A DNA stretch of 14,803 nt from Acidobacteriota bacterium (lineage in GTDB: Bacteria; Acidobacteriota; Terriglobia; 20CM-2-55-15): assembly GCA_003223895.1 (NCBI GenBank), contig QHXD01000027.1, positions 1 through 14,803 of the forward strand, written 5' to 3'. Shown here one piece after another: positions 6,299-13,490 of this stretch; position 1 is the first letter of the stretch; each line of letters begins with the position of its first letter. The notes beneath the pieces were generated by a model. That model did no database searches and had not been told where the DNA came from. It was given only the letters and a program-made list of their open reading frames with translations. Both the position numbers and the translations under genes were made by a program.

Positions 6299-8943
6299 TA
6301 GCTGGGGTCGCCCATCAGCAGGAAAGGCGCCCAGTAGTAGGGATGGGGGTGTTGTTGCCTGAGGCGCGATATAGCCAGCCCAAGGCATTGACTCTTCGGC
6401 TGTCCCTCAGCCAGATGGCCGTAGAAGTACGTCATGAGATCCGAGGTCGTCCGGTCATTGACGTCCCACAGGCTGATCAGGACGGACGTGGTGCCCGCGT
6501 AAAGGAATCCACGGACAAGTCCCAGTAATTCATCGCCGGCGACAACGCTGCTCAAGCCGGTGCCGCAGCCGCTCAATGTGACCAGGGCGGCTGACGTGCG
6601 CAGGTTATAGATATCGAAGAAGTTGAGCGCCGCATCGTGGAGCTGGATGGAGCTGAACATTGGATTGTCGGGCCGAAAGAGCGCGTGACTCGCGATGTGG
6701 ATCAACCGTGCACGGGTCATCTCGCGAGTCAGCCGATCCCGTGTGGCTTCAGCGCCGACGTAAGCCCGGACATCAGGCAGAACGGAGCCTATACTTTCAA
6801 TCTCGTCCGTTATAAAGGGGGTACGCGCGTCCGGAACACCGATCAGCAGGGCAGGTCCATTGACGGCGACCAGTTTCGTCTTGAAAAGCCGATAGATCGT
6901 GGCGGCGGGCGCATAGCTGATCGTGAAACGATCTGTCAGATAGGTGGCGCCATCGAAAAGGGCGTGAAACGGCAGATAGTGGAGGAAATCGAACGGTACA
7001 AATACCAGAGATTTCCGGTCGGCGAGAAACCCCTCGAGAGGACCAATAAGCATCCTGTAAAGCTCCGCCAGATGGTCCTGGACGTTCAGCAGGAACGTGG
7101 CCTCTCTCTCTTTCGCCACAGCGGCGTGGACGCTGAGTCGGGAAAACTGAAACCGCAGCAGCTCGAATCGTTTCTTCAGGGCGTCGCGCGAACAGATCTC
7201 TTCAATGACTTCGAATCTCTGCGGTGACAGGCAAAAGGCCATCACCTTGTCGCCGGTCATGAAGTATTCGACCAGTGCGGCGTCAGGCGCAAGCACCTCC
7301 TGAATATCTTCCACTGAAGACCACGTGACACTCCTCAGGGAATCAATGCTCCCTGCCAAAAGGTCGACGAGTGTTCGGGACTTGGCTCTCTCGGCGGTCT
7401 CCAGGGCTTCTCGTTGGCGGGCGGGGTCTCCCAGTCGCAGATCGGTGTTCAGAAGCAGTTCGTAGACGGGAACCTTGTCTTTCAGGAAGTTGAGACGCAA
7501 CTCATCGGGCCCGATGTTCGCTCTCACTCGCTCCAGTTCCTCGATAGCCTTGCGAAACTCGCTGCGCGCGTCCTCCAGAGCGCCGCGAGCCAGATGTATT
7601 TGGCCAAGGACAGCATGCAGCTGCGGGCCGACCCACGGCGAGGGCGATTTTTCATATAGCGAAGTCGCGACTGCCGCATCGCGCGATGCGGCTTCCAAAT
7701 CCTCAGCCTTCAGCCCTGCTCTTGCTGAAACGATCTGGGCGAAAGCAGCTCTGGGTTTGATGTCCGCCTTCATGAAGGTTTCGTATGCCTGTTGAGCAAT
7801 GAGTCTCGCTTCAGAATACTGGCCGAGCTGCAGGCACATGATGCCCTTATACAAATCCGTCGCGGCAGCGCGGACGTCGTTCCCCTGGTCTTGAAACATC
7901 GTCCTGGCCCGCTCGAACAACATCGCCGCTTGTTTGAATTCGCGAAGCTGGCTGTGCGCAATGCCCATAACGGCCAGCGCCTTTGCCATCTCAAAGGGCT
8001 TTGCAGTGGATTCGAAAGCGTTATATGCGGCCTCCGCAAGGCGAGCCGCCTCGCGGTACATGTTCATCTCCAGGTAGATTTCACTCTCGGTAAGGTCGCA
8101 GAGTGGGACGTACCACGGGTCCGTCCGAAGGGCGCCGCGCGTGTCCGTCAGGATATCGAGGGCCTTTGTATACTCGCCCTGAGCATAGTGGAGATAGCCG
8201 AGGTTGTAGTTACAGACAGTGGCGAGCCATGTCTGGCCGGTTTCCTCGGCGAGTTGTCTCGATAACCGGTAATATCGAAACGCTTCGGAGGGGATATTCA
8301 GGCTCGTGACAACCACGGCATGGTTCATGTAGACCATGGCGAGAGACTGGCGGTCGCCCAGCTCTTTCAGTAATGACGCCGCCCGGTCCAGCGTGGCGCG
8401 CCATTCCTGGAAGCGATCGAGCCGGAATAAGACCTCGCCGAGATTGTTGCAGTTTCTCGCCAGAAGCCGCTTCTCTCCCAGCCTGGTAAACACTTCGTTA
8501 CTGATCTCTGCATCACAGAGCGCTTCTTCGTACCGCGAAAGATGCGAATAGGTGGACATGCGGCTCATTCGAACCTTCGCGGCGTGCAATTCATCGCCGG
8601 CCAGCTCGTAGAGCTCGAGCGCCTTGTCGTAGTAGGGCAGCGCTTTGGCGTGTTCGTTCATCCGGGCAAGCGCAATACCCTTGGTGACGGTGGCGCTGGC
8701 CCTGATGGCGGCATCGGGCAGCCCCTGCACCAGCAGGAGGCACCACTCCGAAAGACGGCCAGCGGAATCGAATTCGGCGCGGTCGAGCAGGCGCCGCACC
8801 TCGACCATCACTGCGCTGATCAGACCGACAGTGATCTCACGCTGCTGTTTCCAATTGAACAGCTCTTCGGCGGTTTGAATCTGACAAAGTTCGTCGACGA
8901 GCTCGCCGGGAGTTGAGGGGTTGCCGTTAGCGTCCTTCCTCAT
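6298..8943 (-). CDS. TPR-CHAT caspase-like protease (881 aa)
   Basis: Cytoplasmic protein with N-terminal tetratricopeptide repeats and a C-terminal CHAT domain, the caspase/separase-fold cysteine protease family. Residues about 80-475 hold TPR-type helical pairs (ALPYYDKALELYELAGD, YTKALDILTD, EFKQAAMLFERARTMFQDQGN, ALEDARSEFRKAIEELERV). Residues about 545-881 are CHAT: VFVPFDFLHYLPFHALFDG, then LIHIASHALF with catalytic His753, and LVTLSGCGTGLSS with catalytic Cys793, followed by GDELLGLVRGFLYAGTTSVLISLWDVND. Both catalytic residues are present, so it should be active. The start codon lies inside the 3' end of the anti-sigma gene (17-nt overlap), implying translational coupling. The TPR part probably binds a signal or partner protein; the substrate is unknown. 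Related TPR-CHAT proteins act as proteases in type III-E CRISPR complexes, but no CRISPR is present here. Confidence 0.93.
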   Translation of the reverse strand: MRKDANGNPSTPGELVDELCQIQTAEELFNWKQQREITVGLISAVMVEVRRLLDRAEFDSAGRLSEWCLLLVQGLPDAAIRASATVTKGIALARMNEHAKALPYYDKALELYELAGDELHAAKVRMSRMSTYSHLSRYEEALCDAEISNEVFTRLGEKRLLARNCNNLGEVLFRLDRFQEWRATLDRAASLLKELGDRQSLAMVYMNHAVVVTSLNIPSEAFRYYRLSRQLAEETGQTWLATVCNYNLGYLHYAQGEYTKALDILTDTRGALRTDPWYVPLCDLTESEIYLEMNMYREAARLAEAAYNAFESTAKPFEMAKALAVMGIAHSQLREFKQAAMLFERARTMFQDQGNDVRAAATDLYKGIMCLQLGQYSEARLIAQQAYETFMKADIKPRAAFAQIVSARAGLKAEDLEAASRDAAVATSLYEKSPSPWVGPQLHAVLGQIHLARGALEDARSEFRKAIEELERVRANIGPDELRLNFLKDKVPVYELLLNTDLRLGDPARQREALETAERAKSRTLVDLLAGSIDSLRSVTWSSVEDIQEVLAPDAALVEYFMTGDKVMAFCLSPQRFEVIEEICSRDALKKRFELLRFQFSRLSVHAAVAKEREATFLLNVQDHLAELYRMLIGPLEGFLADRKSLVFVPFDFLHYLPFHALFDGATYLTDRFTISYAPAATIYRLFKTKLVAVNGPALLIGVPDARTPFITDEIESIGSVLPDVRAYVGAEATRDRLTREMTRARLIHIASHALFRPDNPMFSSIQLHDAALNFFDIYNLRTSAALVTLSGCGTGLSSVVAGDELLGLVRGFLYAGTTSVLISLWDVNDRTTSDLMTYFYGHLAEGQPKSQCLGLAISRLRQQHPHPYYWAPFLLMGDPS

Positions 8944-9550
8944 CTACTAACAGAATAGATGGAATACGCAGCACGCGGTCCAGAAAAGAAACGTGCAGGC
9001 CAAAGCGAGTCTGTGGCAGGTCGGGAAATGAGAACTCTCCCCAGGGACTCAAAGTTGCGGTCTTGATGTGATCGCCATCGATGACCAGATCAACATGTGC
9101 GGATGAGTCTTTGATCGGTCCGGCGGTTTTGCTGAGCACCTGTCCGGTAAGCGTCAGGGTTCGGTCTCCGGACCATCGCAGCCAGAGGCCAATCTCGAAG
9201 TCTTCGGCTTCGTATGTCATCTGCCGGGCTGTAGCTCCCTCGCCGCGGACCGGGACCGAAGCAAGATCTCTGAAACTGTCAAATGTGAGTGACGCCACTA
9301 CGAAGTTGCGCAATTGCTTCAGGCGCGAAGGCTGGCCGAGGCGCAGCACATCGTCCATCAGAGACTTGGGAGGTTCGTACGAGGGTTCCTTGGCGCCGAG
9401 CGCGGAGGCCGTCTCCATCCAGCTCAGCCTTCCGCGGCAAAAATCGCACTCCCTAAGGTGATTCTGGGACGCCATATCCAGTTCCGTCTTGGTCCGAGCG
9501 CACTCGAACAGCGTTGAGATCGCTATATGATTCTTATAGTTAGCCGACAT
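8927..9550 (-). CDS. Zinc-finger anti-sigma factor, soluble, with C-terminal beta-sandwich domain (207 aa)
   Basis: Likely inhibitor of the ECF sigma factor encoded just upstream. Residues 1-45 carry the ZAS-type zinc motif: HLRECDFC gives His31-x3-Cys35-x2-Cys38, and an earlier His8 could complete the site. Residues 75-100 are not hydrophobic enough to span the membrane, so unlike many anti-sigma factors it appears cytoplasmic. Residues about 115-195 (LWLRWSGDRTLTLTGQVLSK, VDLVIDGDHIKTATLSPWGEF, FPDLPQTRFGLHVSF) look like a carboxypeptidase-regulatory-type or transthyretin-like beta sandwich. The ATG at 9550 is preferred because GGAGGG is 7 nt upstream; the longer reading starts with TTG inside that site. 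The gene overlaps the CHAT gene by 17 nt, so sensing by this protein and activity of CHAT are likely linked. It might respond to cleavage by CHAT, which is an inference. Confidence 0.85.
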   Translation of the reverse strand: MSANYKNHIAISTLFECARTKTELDMASQNHLRECDFCRGRLSWMETASALGAKEPSYEPPKSLMDDVLRLGQPSRLKQLRNFVVASLTFDSFRDLASVPVRGEGATARQMTYEAEDFEIGLWLRWSGDRTLTLTGQVLSKTAGPIKDSSAHVDLVIDGDHIKTATLSPWGEFSFPDLPQTRFGLHVSFLDRVLRIPSILLVDEEGR

Positions 9551-9613
9551 AATGTGGCCCTCCAACTTGATTAAGTGGTTGCTCCGGAGGGCAAAAGTAT
9601 GTGGCCCGAAAAT

Positions 9614-10168
9614 TCAGTATGCATACCCCAAATCCCCTAGCAATGTTCCCAGACGCTCCAGGCAACGATCCCGCGTAAAACCGATCGAATTGACGGATAA
9701 TCCCAGGCGTGCGGCGAGCGCGGCATAACTTGGCATCGGCTCCTCGAAAAACAGAGCCTCGATAACCTGCTTACAACGCGGGCTCAACTTGTTGACTGCT
9801 TCCCGGATCACCTGTTCCTGTTCGAGGCGCTGGACAAGCCCCGCGCTGGGATCCTCTCTCAGATCCGTTTCCGTGAGCTCCACGCTCGCAGGGGCTCCAC
9901 GTCTGTTTTCGGCAAATCTATAGCATTTCCTTACTGCAATCCGAACGAGCCACGCTTGTAACCGGTCCACGTCTCTCAGAGAGTGTAATTCCTGAAAACA
10001 ATCCAGCCAGACCGCCTGAAAGATTTCCATCGCGTCTTCGCGCGGCAGTCCCCACTTGAACGGGATGGAATAAATCAATCGCTTATAGCGCTGCACGAGA
10101 GCTTCCCATGCCTTGCCATCTCCGTCCAGGCAAGCGGCAATCAATTCGGGATCACTTCGGTCGGTCAC
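9614..10168 (-). CDS. ECF-type RNA polymerase sigma factor (184 aa)
   Basis: Alternative sigma-70 family factor with only regions 2 and 4. Region 2 covers residues about 8-80 (LIAACLDGDGKAWEALVQRY, REDAMEIFQAVWLDCFQEL, LQAWLVRIAVRKCYRF). Region 4 covers about 118-175 (REAVNKLSPRCKQVIEALFF, SYAALAARLGLSVNSIGFTRDRCLERL), with the helix-turn-helix in the AARLGLSVNSIGFTR part. The GTG at 10168 is chosen because the conserved domain begins a few residues later; there is no clear Shine-Dalgarno site. The open frame extends upstream to a TTG inside a large inverted repeat, and that extension (WFFFPRCLPH) is not sigma-like. It is followed after 63 nt by its presumed anti-sigma factor, and then by the CHAT gene. 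It probably activates its own operon. Confidence 0.9.
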   Translation of the reverse strand: MTDRSDPELIAACLDGDGKAWEALVQRYKRLIYSIPFKWGLPREDAMEIFQAVWLDCFQELHSLRDVDRLQAWLVRIAVRKCYRFAENRRGAPASVELTETDLREDPSAGLVQRLEQEQVIREAVNKLSPRCKQVIEALFFEEPMPSYAALAARLGLSVNSIGFTRDRCLERLGTLLGDLGYAY

Positions 10169-10232
10169 ATGCGGTAAACAACGCGGAAAGAAAAACCAAG
10201 TTTCGGGAAATGGGCTCAGGCGAGGTAAGCAT

Positions 10233-10384
10233 TGCGGATCTGAAATCTGGAATCGCCAACCGCCAATTTGTAACAAAGACTTTGAGATTTGCTCAGCGAT
10301 TCTCGGAAATCGATCACCGCTGATTCAAATTTAGAATCTTTGTTACAGATTGGCGAGCGGCGGTTGCAGATTTCAAATCCGCAA
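10233..10384. repeat. Long imperfect inverted repeat (arms about 66 bp) between the sigma gene and the hydroxylase operon
   Basis: Left arm 10233-10298 and right arm 10318-10384 are reverse complements over most of their length. Shared blocks include GCGGAT(C/T)TGAAATCTG, CGCCAAT(T/C)TGTAACAAAGA, ATTTG and TCAGCG, separated by small mismatches and indels; the loop is about 19 nt. The structure would fold into a long hairpin, could end transcription of the upstream operon (FAD gene stop at 10422), and lies before the sigma gene. It encodes no protein and has the look of a small mobile repeat (MITE- or REP-like). No flanking target duplication was recognised. Confidence 0.75.
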
Positions 10385-10421
10385 ACGCCCTCTTCTGTAT
10401 CTCTACTTCTTGTACGTTACG

Positions 10422-11411
10422 TCACGCGCGGCTGGCAAGATCCAGCAGTGTACGGCGCACAACGCCCTTGGTCAGCGGCACCTTGTAGGCATTCTTCGCG
10501 AGCGGCTTTGCGCCCTCGAGGGCGGTCTCGGCGGCCCGGGCTGCCAGCGCCTCCGTGACGCGCTGGCCCGCGAGCATTCGCTCGACTTCGGGCAGCCGCC
10601 ACGGGATGGGCGCCACGCCTCCCAGCACGATCCGCGCACTCCGGCACACATCCTTCTCCATCTCGAGCACGATGGCCGCGCTCACAACGGCGTGCGTCCA
10701 CGCCTCGCGGTCCATGATCTTATGATAGGTGCTGCGCGTTGCCGGCCGTGCCGATGGCAGTTGAACTTCAGCGAGTATTTCTTCGGGTCCCAGCACATTT
10801 TCACGAGCCGGGTTCTGCTGCGGCAATGCGAAGAAATCGGCAGCGGGCAGCAGACGTTCACCCGAAGGGCCCACGATCCGGAATTTCGCTTCCAGGGCCA
10901 CGAGCGCAACTGCGGTATCCGACGGATGAACAATGTAGCTCGGCCCTCCGCCGAAGATCGCGTGGAACTGGTTTTCACCGCCAAAGGAGAAGCACGTGTT
11001 TCCGCCGTTCTTGAAACACGGGAAGCCATTTCGAAAATACCAGCACCACGGACGCTGGTTCACATTGCCCGCCAGTGTCCCGACGTTGCGGATCTGCGGT
11101 GTCGCCACCGTTTCGGCGGCCTCCGCCAGTACAGCGTAATCGCGGCGAATGACCGGATTGTGGCTCAGCGTGTCGAGCGTGATGAGACCGCCTATGTTGA
11201 CTCCACCGGCGGCCGGCGTGACCTGATCGAGGCCTTTGATGGTCTTCAGATTCACGAGCACGTCCGGCGCGACGAGGCGTTCTTTCACAAGACCCAGCAG
11301 GTCGCTTCCGCCGCCGACAAACGAGGCGGCTTTACCGTCCCGATGCGTTTGCTGGACGAGTGTCACCGCCTGCTGGAGATCACGAGCATTGGAATTGGTA
11401 AATGTTTTCAT
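10422..11411 (-). CDS. Molybdenum hydroxylase FAD-binding subunit, PaoB-like (329 aa)
   Basis: Carries electrons from the Fe-S clusters to FAD in a three-subunit xanthine dehydrogenase / aldehyde oxidoreductase-type enzyme. FAD-binding motifs are visible: FVGGGSDLLGL (31-41) and VNIGGLITLDTL (71-82), then ATPQIRNVGTLAGN (103-116). The following QRPWCWYFRNGFPCFKNGG stretch has Cys123, Cys132 and Cys140, with ENQFHAIFGGG after it. This Cys-rich insert is characteristic of the PaoB (YagS) subgroup, where an extra [4Fe-4S] cluster is bound. The C-terminal CO-dehydrogenase flavoprotein domain (about 218-325) is present. The start ATG overlaps the stop of the molybdopterin gene by 4 nt, with GGGAG upstream, so it is translationally coupled. 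It is the last gene of the operon and ends just before a long inverted repeat. Confidence 0.9.
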   Translation of the reverse strand: MKTFTNSNARDLQQAVTLVQQTHRDGKAASFVGGGSDLLGLVKERLVAPDVLVNLKTIKGLDQVTPAAGGVNIGGLITLDTLSHNPVIRRDYAVLAEAAETVATPQIRNVGTLAGNVNQRPWCWYFRNGFPCFKNGGNTCFSFGGENQFHAIFGGGPSYIVHPSDTAVALVALEAKFRIVGPSGERLLPAADFFALPQQNPARENVLGPEEILAEVQLPSARPATRSTYHKIMDREAWTHAVVSAAIVLEMEKDVCRSARIVLGGVAPIPWRLPEVERMLAGQRVTEALAARAAETALEGAKPLAKNAYKVPLTKGVVRRTLLDLASRA

Positions 11412-12742
11412 GCGAGTGCTCCCAGAATTTTGTCGCGAGTGATCGGCAGATCCTTCATGCGTCGGCCGATCGCGTTGAAGACTGCATTGGCAACGGCTGC
11501 AACTGCCGGAACCTTGCTGGACTCCCCGATGCTTTTTGCGCCATACGGTCCGTACCCGTCGTCGCTTTCGATAAAGATCACCTCGATCTCCGGCGCATCG
11601 CGATGCGTGAGAAGCCGCGCGCCGTAGAATCCCGCCGTCAGCGGTTGACCATTCCGGCGGTCGTACAGCAGGTCTTCGTGCAGCGCCATTCCAATTCCCA
11701 TCGTGGCGCCGCCCTTGATCTGGCTTGTGGCCGTGAGGGGATTCATGATGCGCCCGCTGTCGTGAACCGCGAGGTACTTGAGGACACGAACGCGGCCGAG
11801 CTCGGCATCGACCTCCACTTCCACGAAGTGCGCTCCAAACGCGGCCCGTACTTTGCCTTCAAGCACCGGATTAGGTGATGCTGAACCCTTAAGCGTGTTC
11901 GTGCCTTTCGGTAAACCCTTTTCGGCGATCTGCTGTTTGAGCGCCTCCGCAGCCTCAATGACCGCCTGGCCCGTTTGAATCGTCGTGCGGCTGCCGGACT
12001 CGCCGACCGAGTACGGACATCGGTCCGTATCGCCCCACACGACCTGGATTTTCGACAACGGCACACCGAGGGCTTCGCTGGCAATCATCGCCATCGTCGT
12101 TTTGGCACCCGGGCCGACGTCGGTCACTCCGACAAACACCGTGTACTGACCTTTCGCATCGAGCCGGATCTCGGCACTGCTGCGGCCCAGCGCCGATCGA
12201 AACGCCATAAACGAAACCCCGGCTCCGCGTTTGATCGGACCCGGGTCCGAGCCCGGCTGCGGATGCCAGCGCTTCTTCCACTCGAAAACCTCAGCGCCGC
12301 GGCGGATGCACTCTTCGAGGCTGTAGTTGGTATAAGGGACTTCGTCGTTGGCCTTCCGCGTCATGTTCTTCAGGATGAAGTCGACCGGATCCATCTTCAG
12401 CTTGTAGGCGACATCGTCCATCATCGATTCGATGCCGTAGAAGCCTTGCGGATACTCGGGCCCGCGGAAGTTTCCCGACACCGTTTTGTTGGTGTAGACG
12501 GGAAAGACCACTCTCTCGATGTTGGGGCACTGATAAAGATCCATGCCGCCGATCGCGCCCGAATTTTTTCGGTAAGGTCCCATGCCGCTGTATCCCCGCA
12601 GTTGAATCGCTTTCAGCACGCCGTCGCGGTTGACGCCAACCTTGTAATACTGAACGGTCGGCCAGCGGCCGTGGACACCTATGAAATCCTCTTTCCGCGA
12701 AAGCTCGAGCTTGACGGGAGCGCCGGCTTCTTTGGCAAGCAC
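11408..12742 (-). CDS. Molybdenum hydroxylase molybdopterin-binding subunit, C-terminal part after a frameshift (PaoC-like)
   Basis: C-terminal two thirds of the catalytic subunit, in a different frame from its N-terminal part. It begins LAKEAGAPVKLELSRKEDF and carries family landmarks: GRWPTVQYYKVG, LRGYSGMGPYRKNSG, NKTVSGNFRGPEYPQG, GVTDVGPGAKTTMAMIASE, WGDTDRCPYSVGESGSRTT and, near the C-terminus, GAKSIGESSKVPAVAA, where the Glu of GES is the conserved catalytic base. The apparent GTG start at 12742 is only the point where the frame opens; it has no ribosome site and lies mid-domain. Removal of the frameshift would give one protein of roughly 700 residues, close to PaoC. Separately translated, this piece would lack the GGGFG cofactor motif and should be inactive. 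Confidence 0.85.
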   Translation of the reverse strand: MLAKEAGAPVKLELSRKEDFIGVHGRWPTVQYYKVGVNRDGVLKAIQLRGYSGMGPYRKNSGAIGGMDLYQCPNIERVVFPVYTNKTVSGNFRGPEYPQGFYGIESMMDDVAYKLKMDPVDFILKNMTRKANDEVPYTNYSLEECIRRGAEVFEWKKRWHPQPGSDPGPIKRGAGVSFMAFRSALGRSSAEIRLDAKGQYTVFVGVTDVGPGAKTTMAMIASEALGVPLSKIQVVWGDTDRCPYSVGESGSRTTIQTGQAVIEAAEALKQQIAEKGLPKGTNTLKGSASPNPVLEGKVRAAFGAHFVEVEVDAELGRVRVLKYLAVHDSGRIMNPLTATSQIKGGATMGIGMALHEDLLYDRRNGQPLTAGFYGARLLTHRDAPEIEVIFIESDDGYGPYGAKSIGESSKVPAVAAVANAVFNAIGRRMKDLPITRDKILGALA

Positions 12743-13490
12743 CGAATCCGCCGCCCATGTACTGGCAGACGATCTGCACTTTCTCGACAGGAATTCCCAG
12801 GTCTCGAGCCGTGTCGGTCTGGCAGTTCGAGATGCCCTGCGTCGGAGTGTAGAGCGTCAGCTTGTCCGCATCCCAGGTCGCGACGCACACCCGCGGCTCC
12901 ATCTGCGCGTTGTGAACGAAGGCCGTGGAATAGCGATCTTCGAACACGAGATCCGATGCGCCAAAGCCTTCCTCGACGTCTCCCCGCCGCGTTCGCTGCG
13001 GCTGCGCCTGGTTCTGAGCGGTGAGCGAGAGATTGCCTTCGGGCCAGATCTGGACCGCGCCCTGCTTCAACGCCTCCTCGGGCTCGAGCACGAAGCCGAG
13101 GACTTCGTAATCGACGTCGATCAGTCGCAGTGCCTCTTCCGCCACGTGCCGGTTCACGGCCGCGACGGCTGCCACCGGATCGCCCACGAAGCGCACGGGG
13201 TTGTTGAACGCATAACGCCGGTGCTTCGTGATTTTCTTGATCTCATCGTTGTACTGTTGTCCGCCCATTGCCTTGACGCCGGGTAGCGCCTGCGCCCTGG
13301 AAAGATCGATGCGCCGAATCCGCGCGTGCGGGTGCGGGCTGCGGAGCAGGCGGGCGTAGAGCATCCCCGGCAGCCGGACATCATTACTGTAGGTGGCCTT
13401 GCCCGTGACTCGCGCGACCGCGTCGATGCGAGGTGTCGGATGGCCGATGGTCTTCAGTGGTTTTACGGGCGCGTTCGTTTGCCGTCTCAT
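12291..13490 (-). CDS. Molybdenum hydroxylase molybdopterin-binding subunit, N-terminal part before a frameshift (PaoC-like)
   Basis: N-terminal third of the catalytic subunit. The true frame runs from ATG 13490 to about 12743 (some 249 residues) and then the open frame continues out of register, Arg-rich, to 12291. Visible landmarks are RIDAVARVTGKATYSNDVRL, GMLYARLLRSPHPHARI, RFVGDPVAAVAAVNRHVAEE, AFVHNAQMEPRVCVATWD, LTLYTPTQGISNCQ and VCQYMGGGFG, the last being the start of the molybdopterin-contact region. The start is very well supported: AAAGGAGGTG 4 nt before the ATG, and a 4-nt ATGA overlap with the 2Fe-2S gene. About a dozen residues expected after GGGFG are missing, so the event looks like a deletion. 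Either a real null mutation or a sequence error. Confidence 0.8.
   Translation of the reverse strand: MRRQTNAPVKPLKTIGHPTPRIDAVARVTGKATYSNDVRLPGMLYARLLRSPHPHARIRRIDLSRAQALPGVKAMGGQQYNDEIKKITKHRRYAFNNPVRFVGDPVAAVAAVNRHVAEEALRLIDVDYEVLGFVLEPEEALKQGAVQIWPEGNLSLTAQNQAQPQRTRRGDVEEGFGASDLVFEDRYSTAFVHNAQMEPRVCVATWDADKLTLYTPTQGISNCQTDTARDLGIPVEKVQIVCQYMGGGFGACQRSRRSRQARAFAERGFHRCPRPLADRSVLQGWRQPRRRAESDSTAGIQRHGTLPKKFGRDRRHGSLSVPQHRESGLSRLHQQNGVGKLPRARVSARLLRHRIDDGRCRLQAEDGSGRLHPEEHDAEGQRRSPLYQLQPRRVHPPRR

Noticed and set aside
6298..8943. CHAT protein as a type III-E CRISPR component (Csx29-like)
   Set aside because: No CRISPR repeats, Cas7-11-like gene or adaptation genes are present; the ECF sigma and anti-sigma genes give a different context.
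9614..10276. Longer form of the sigma factor starting inside the inverted repeat
   Set aside because: The first codon is TTG with no ribosome site, and the extra 36 residues look unlike sigma region 2 and derive from repeat DNA.
10350..11627. 425-residue plus-strand open frame
   Set aside because: Antisense to the FAD subunit, whose motifs (GGGSDLLGL, ATPQIRNVGTLAGN) are unambiguous. The plus frame reads as a low-quality mirror.
11975..13024. 349-residue plus-strand open frame
   Set aside because: Antisense to the molybdopterin subunit; Arg- and His-rich with no family features.
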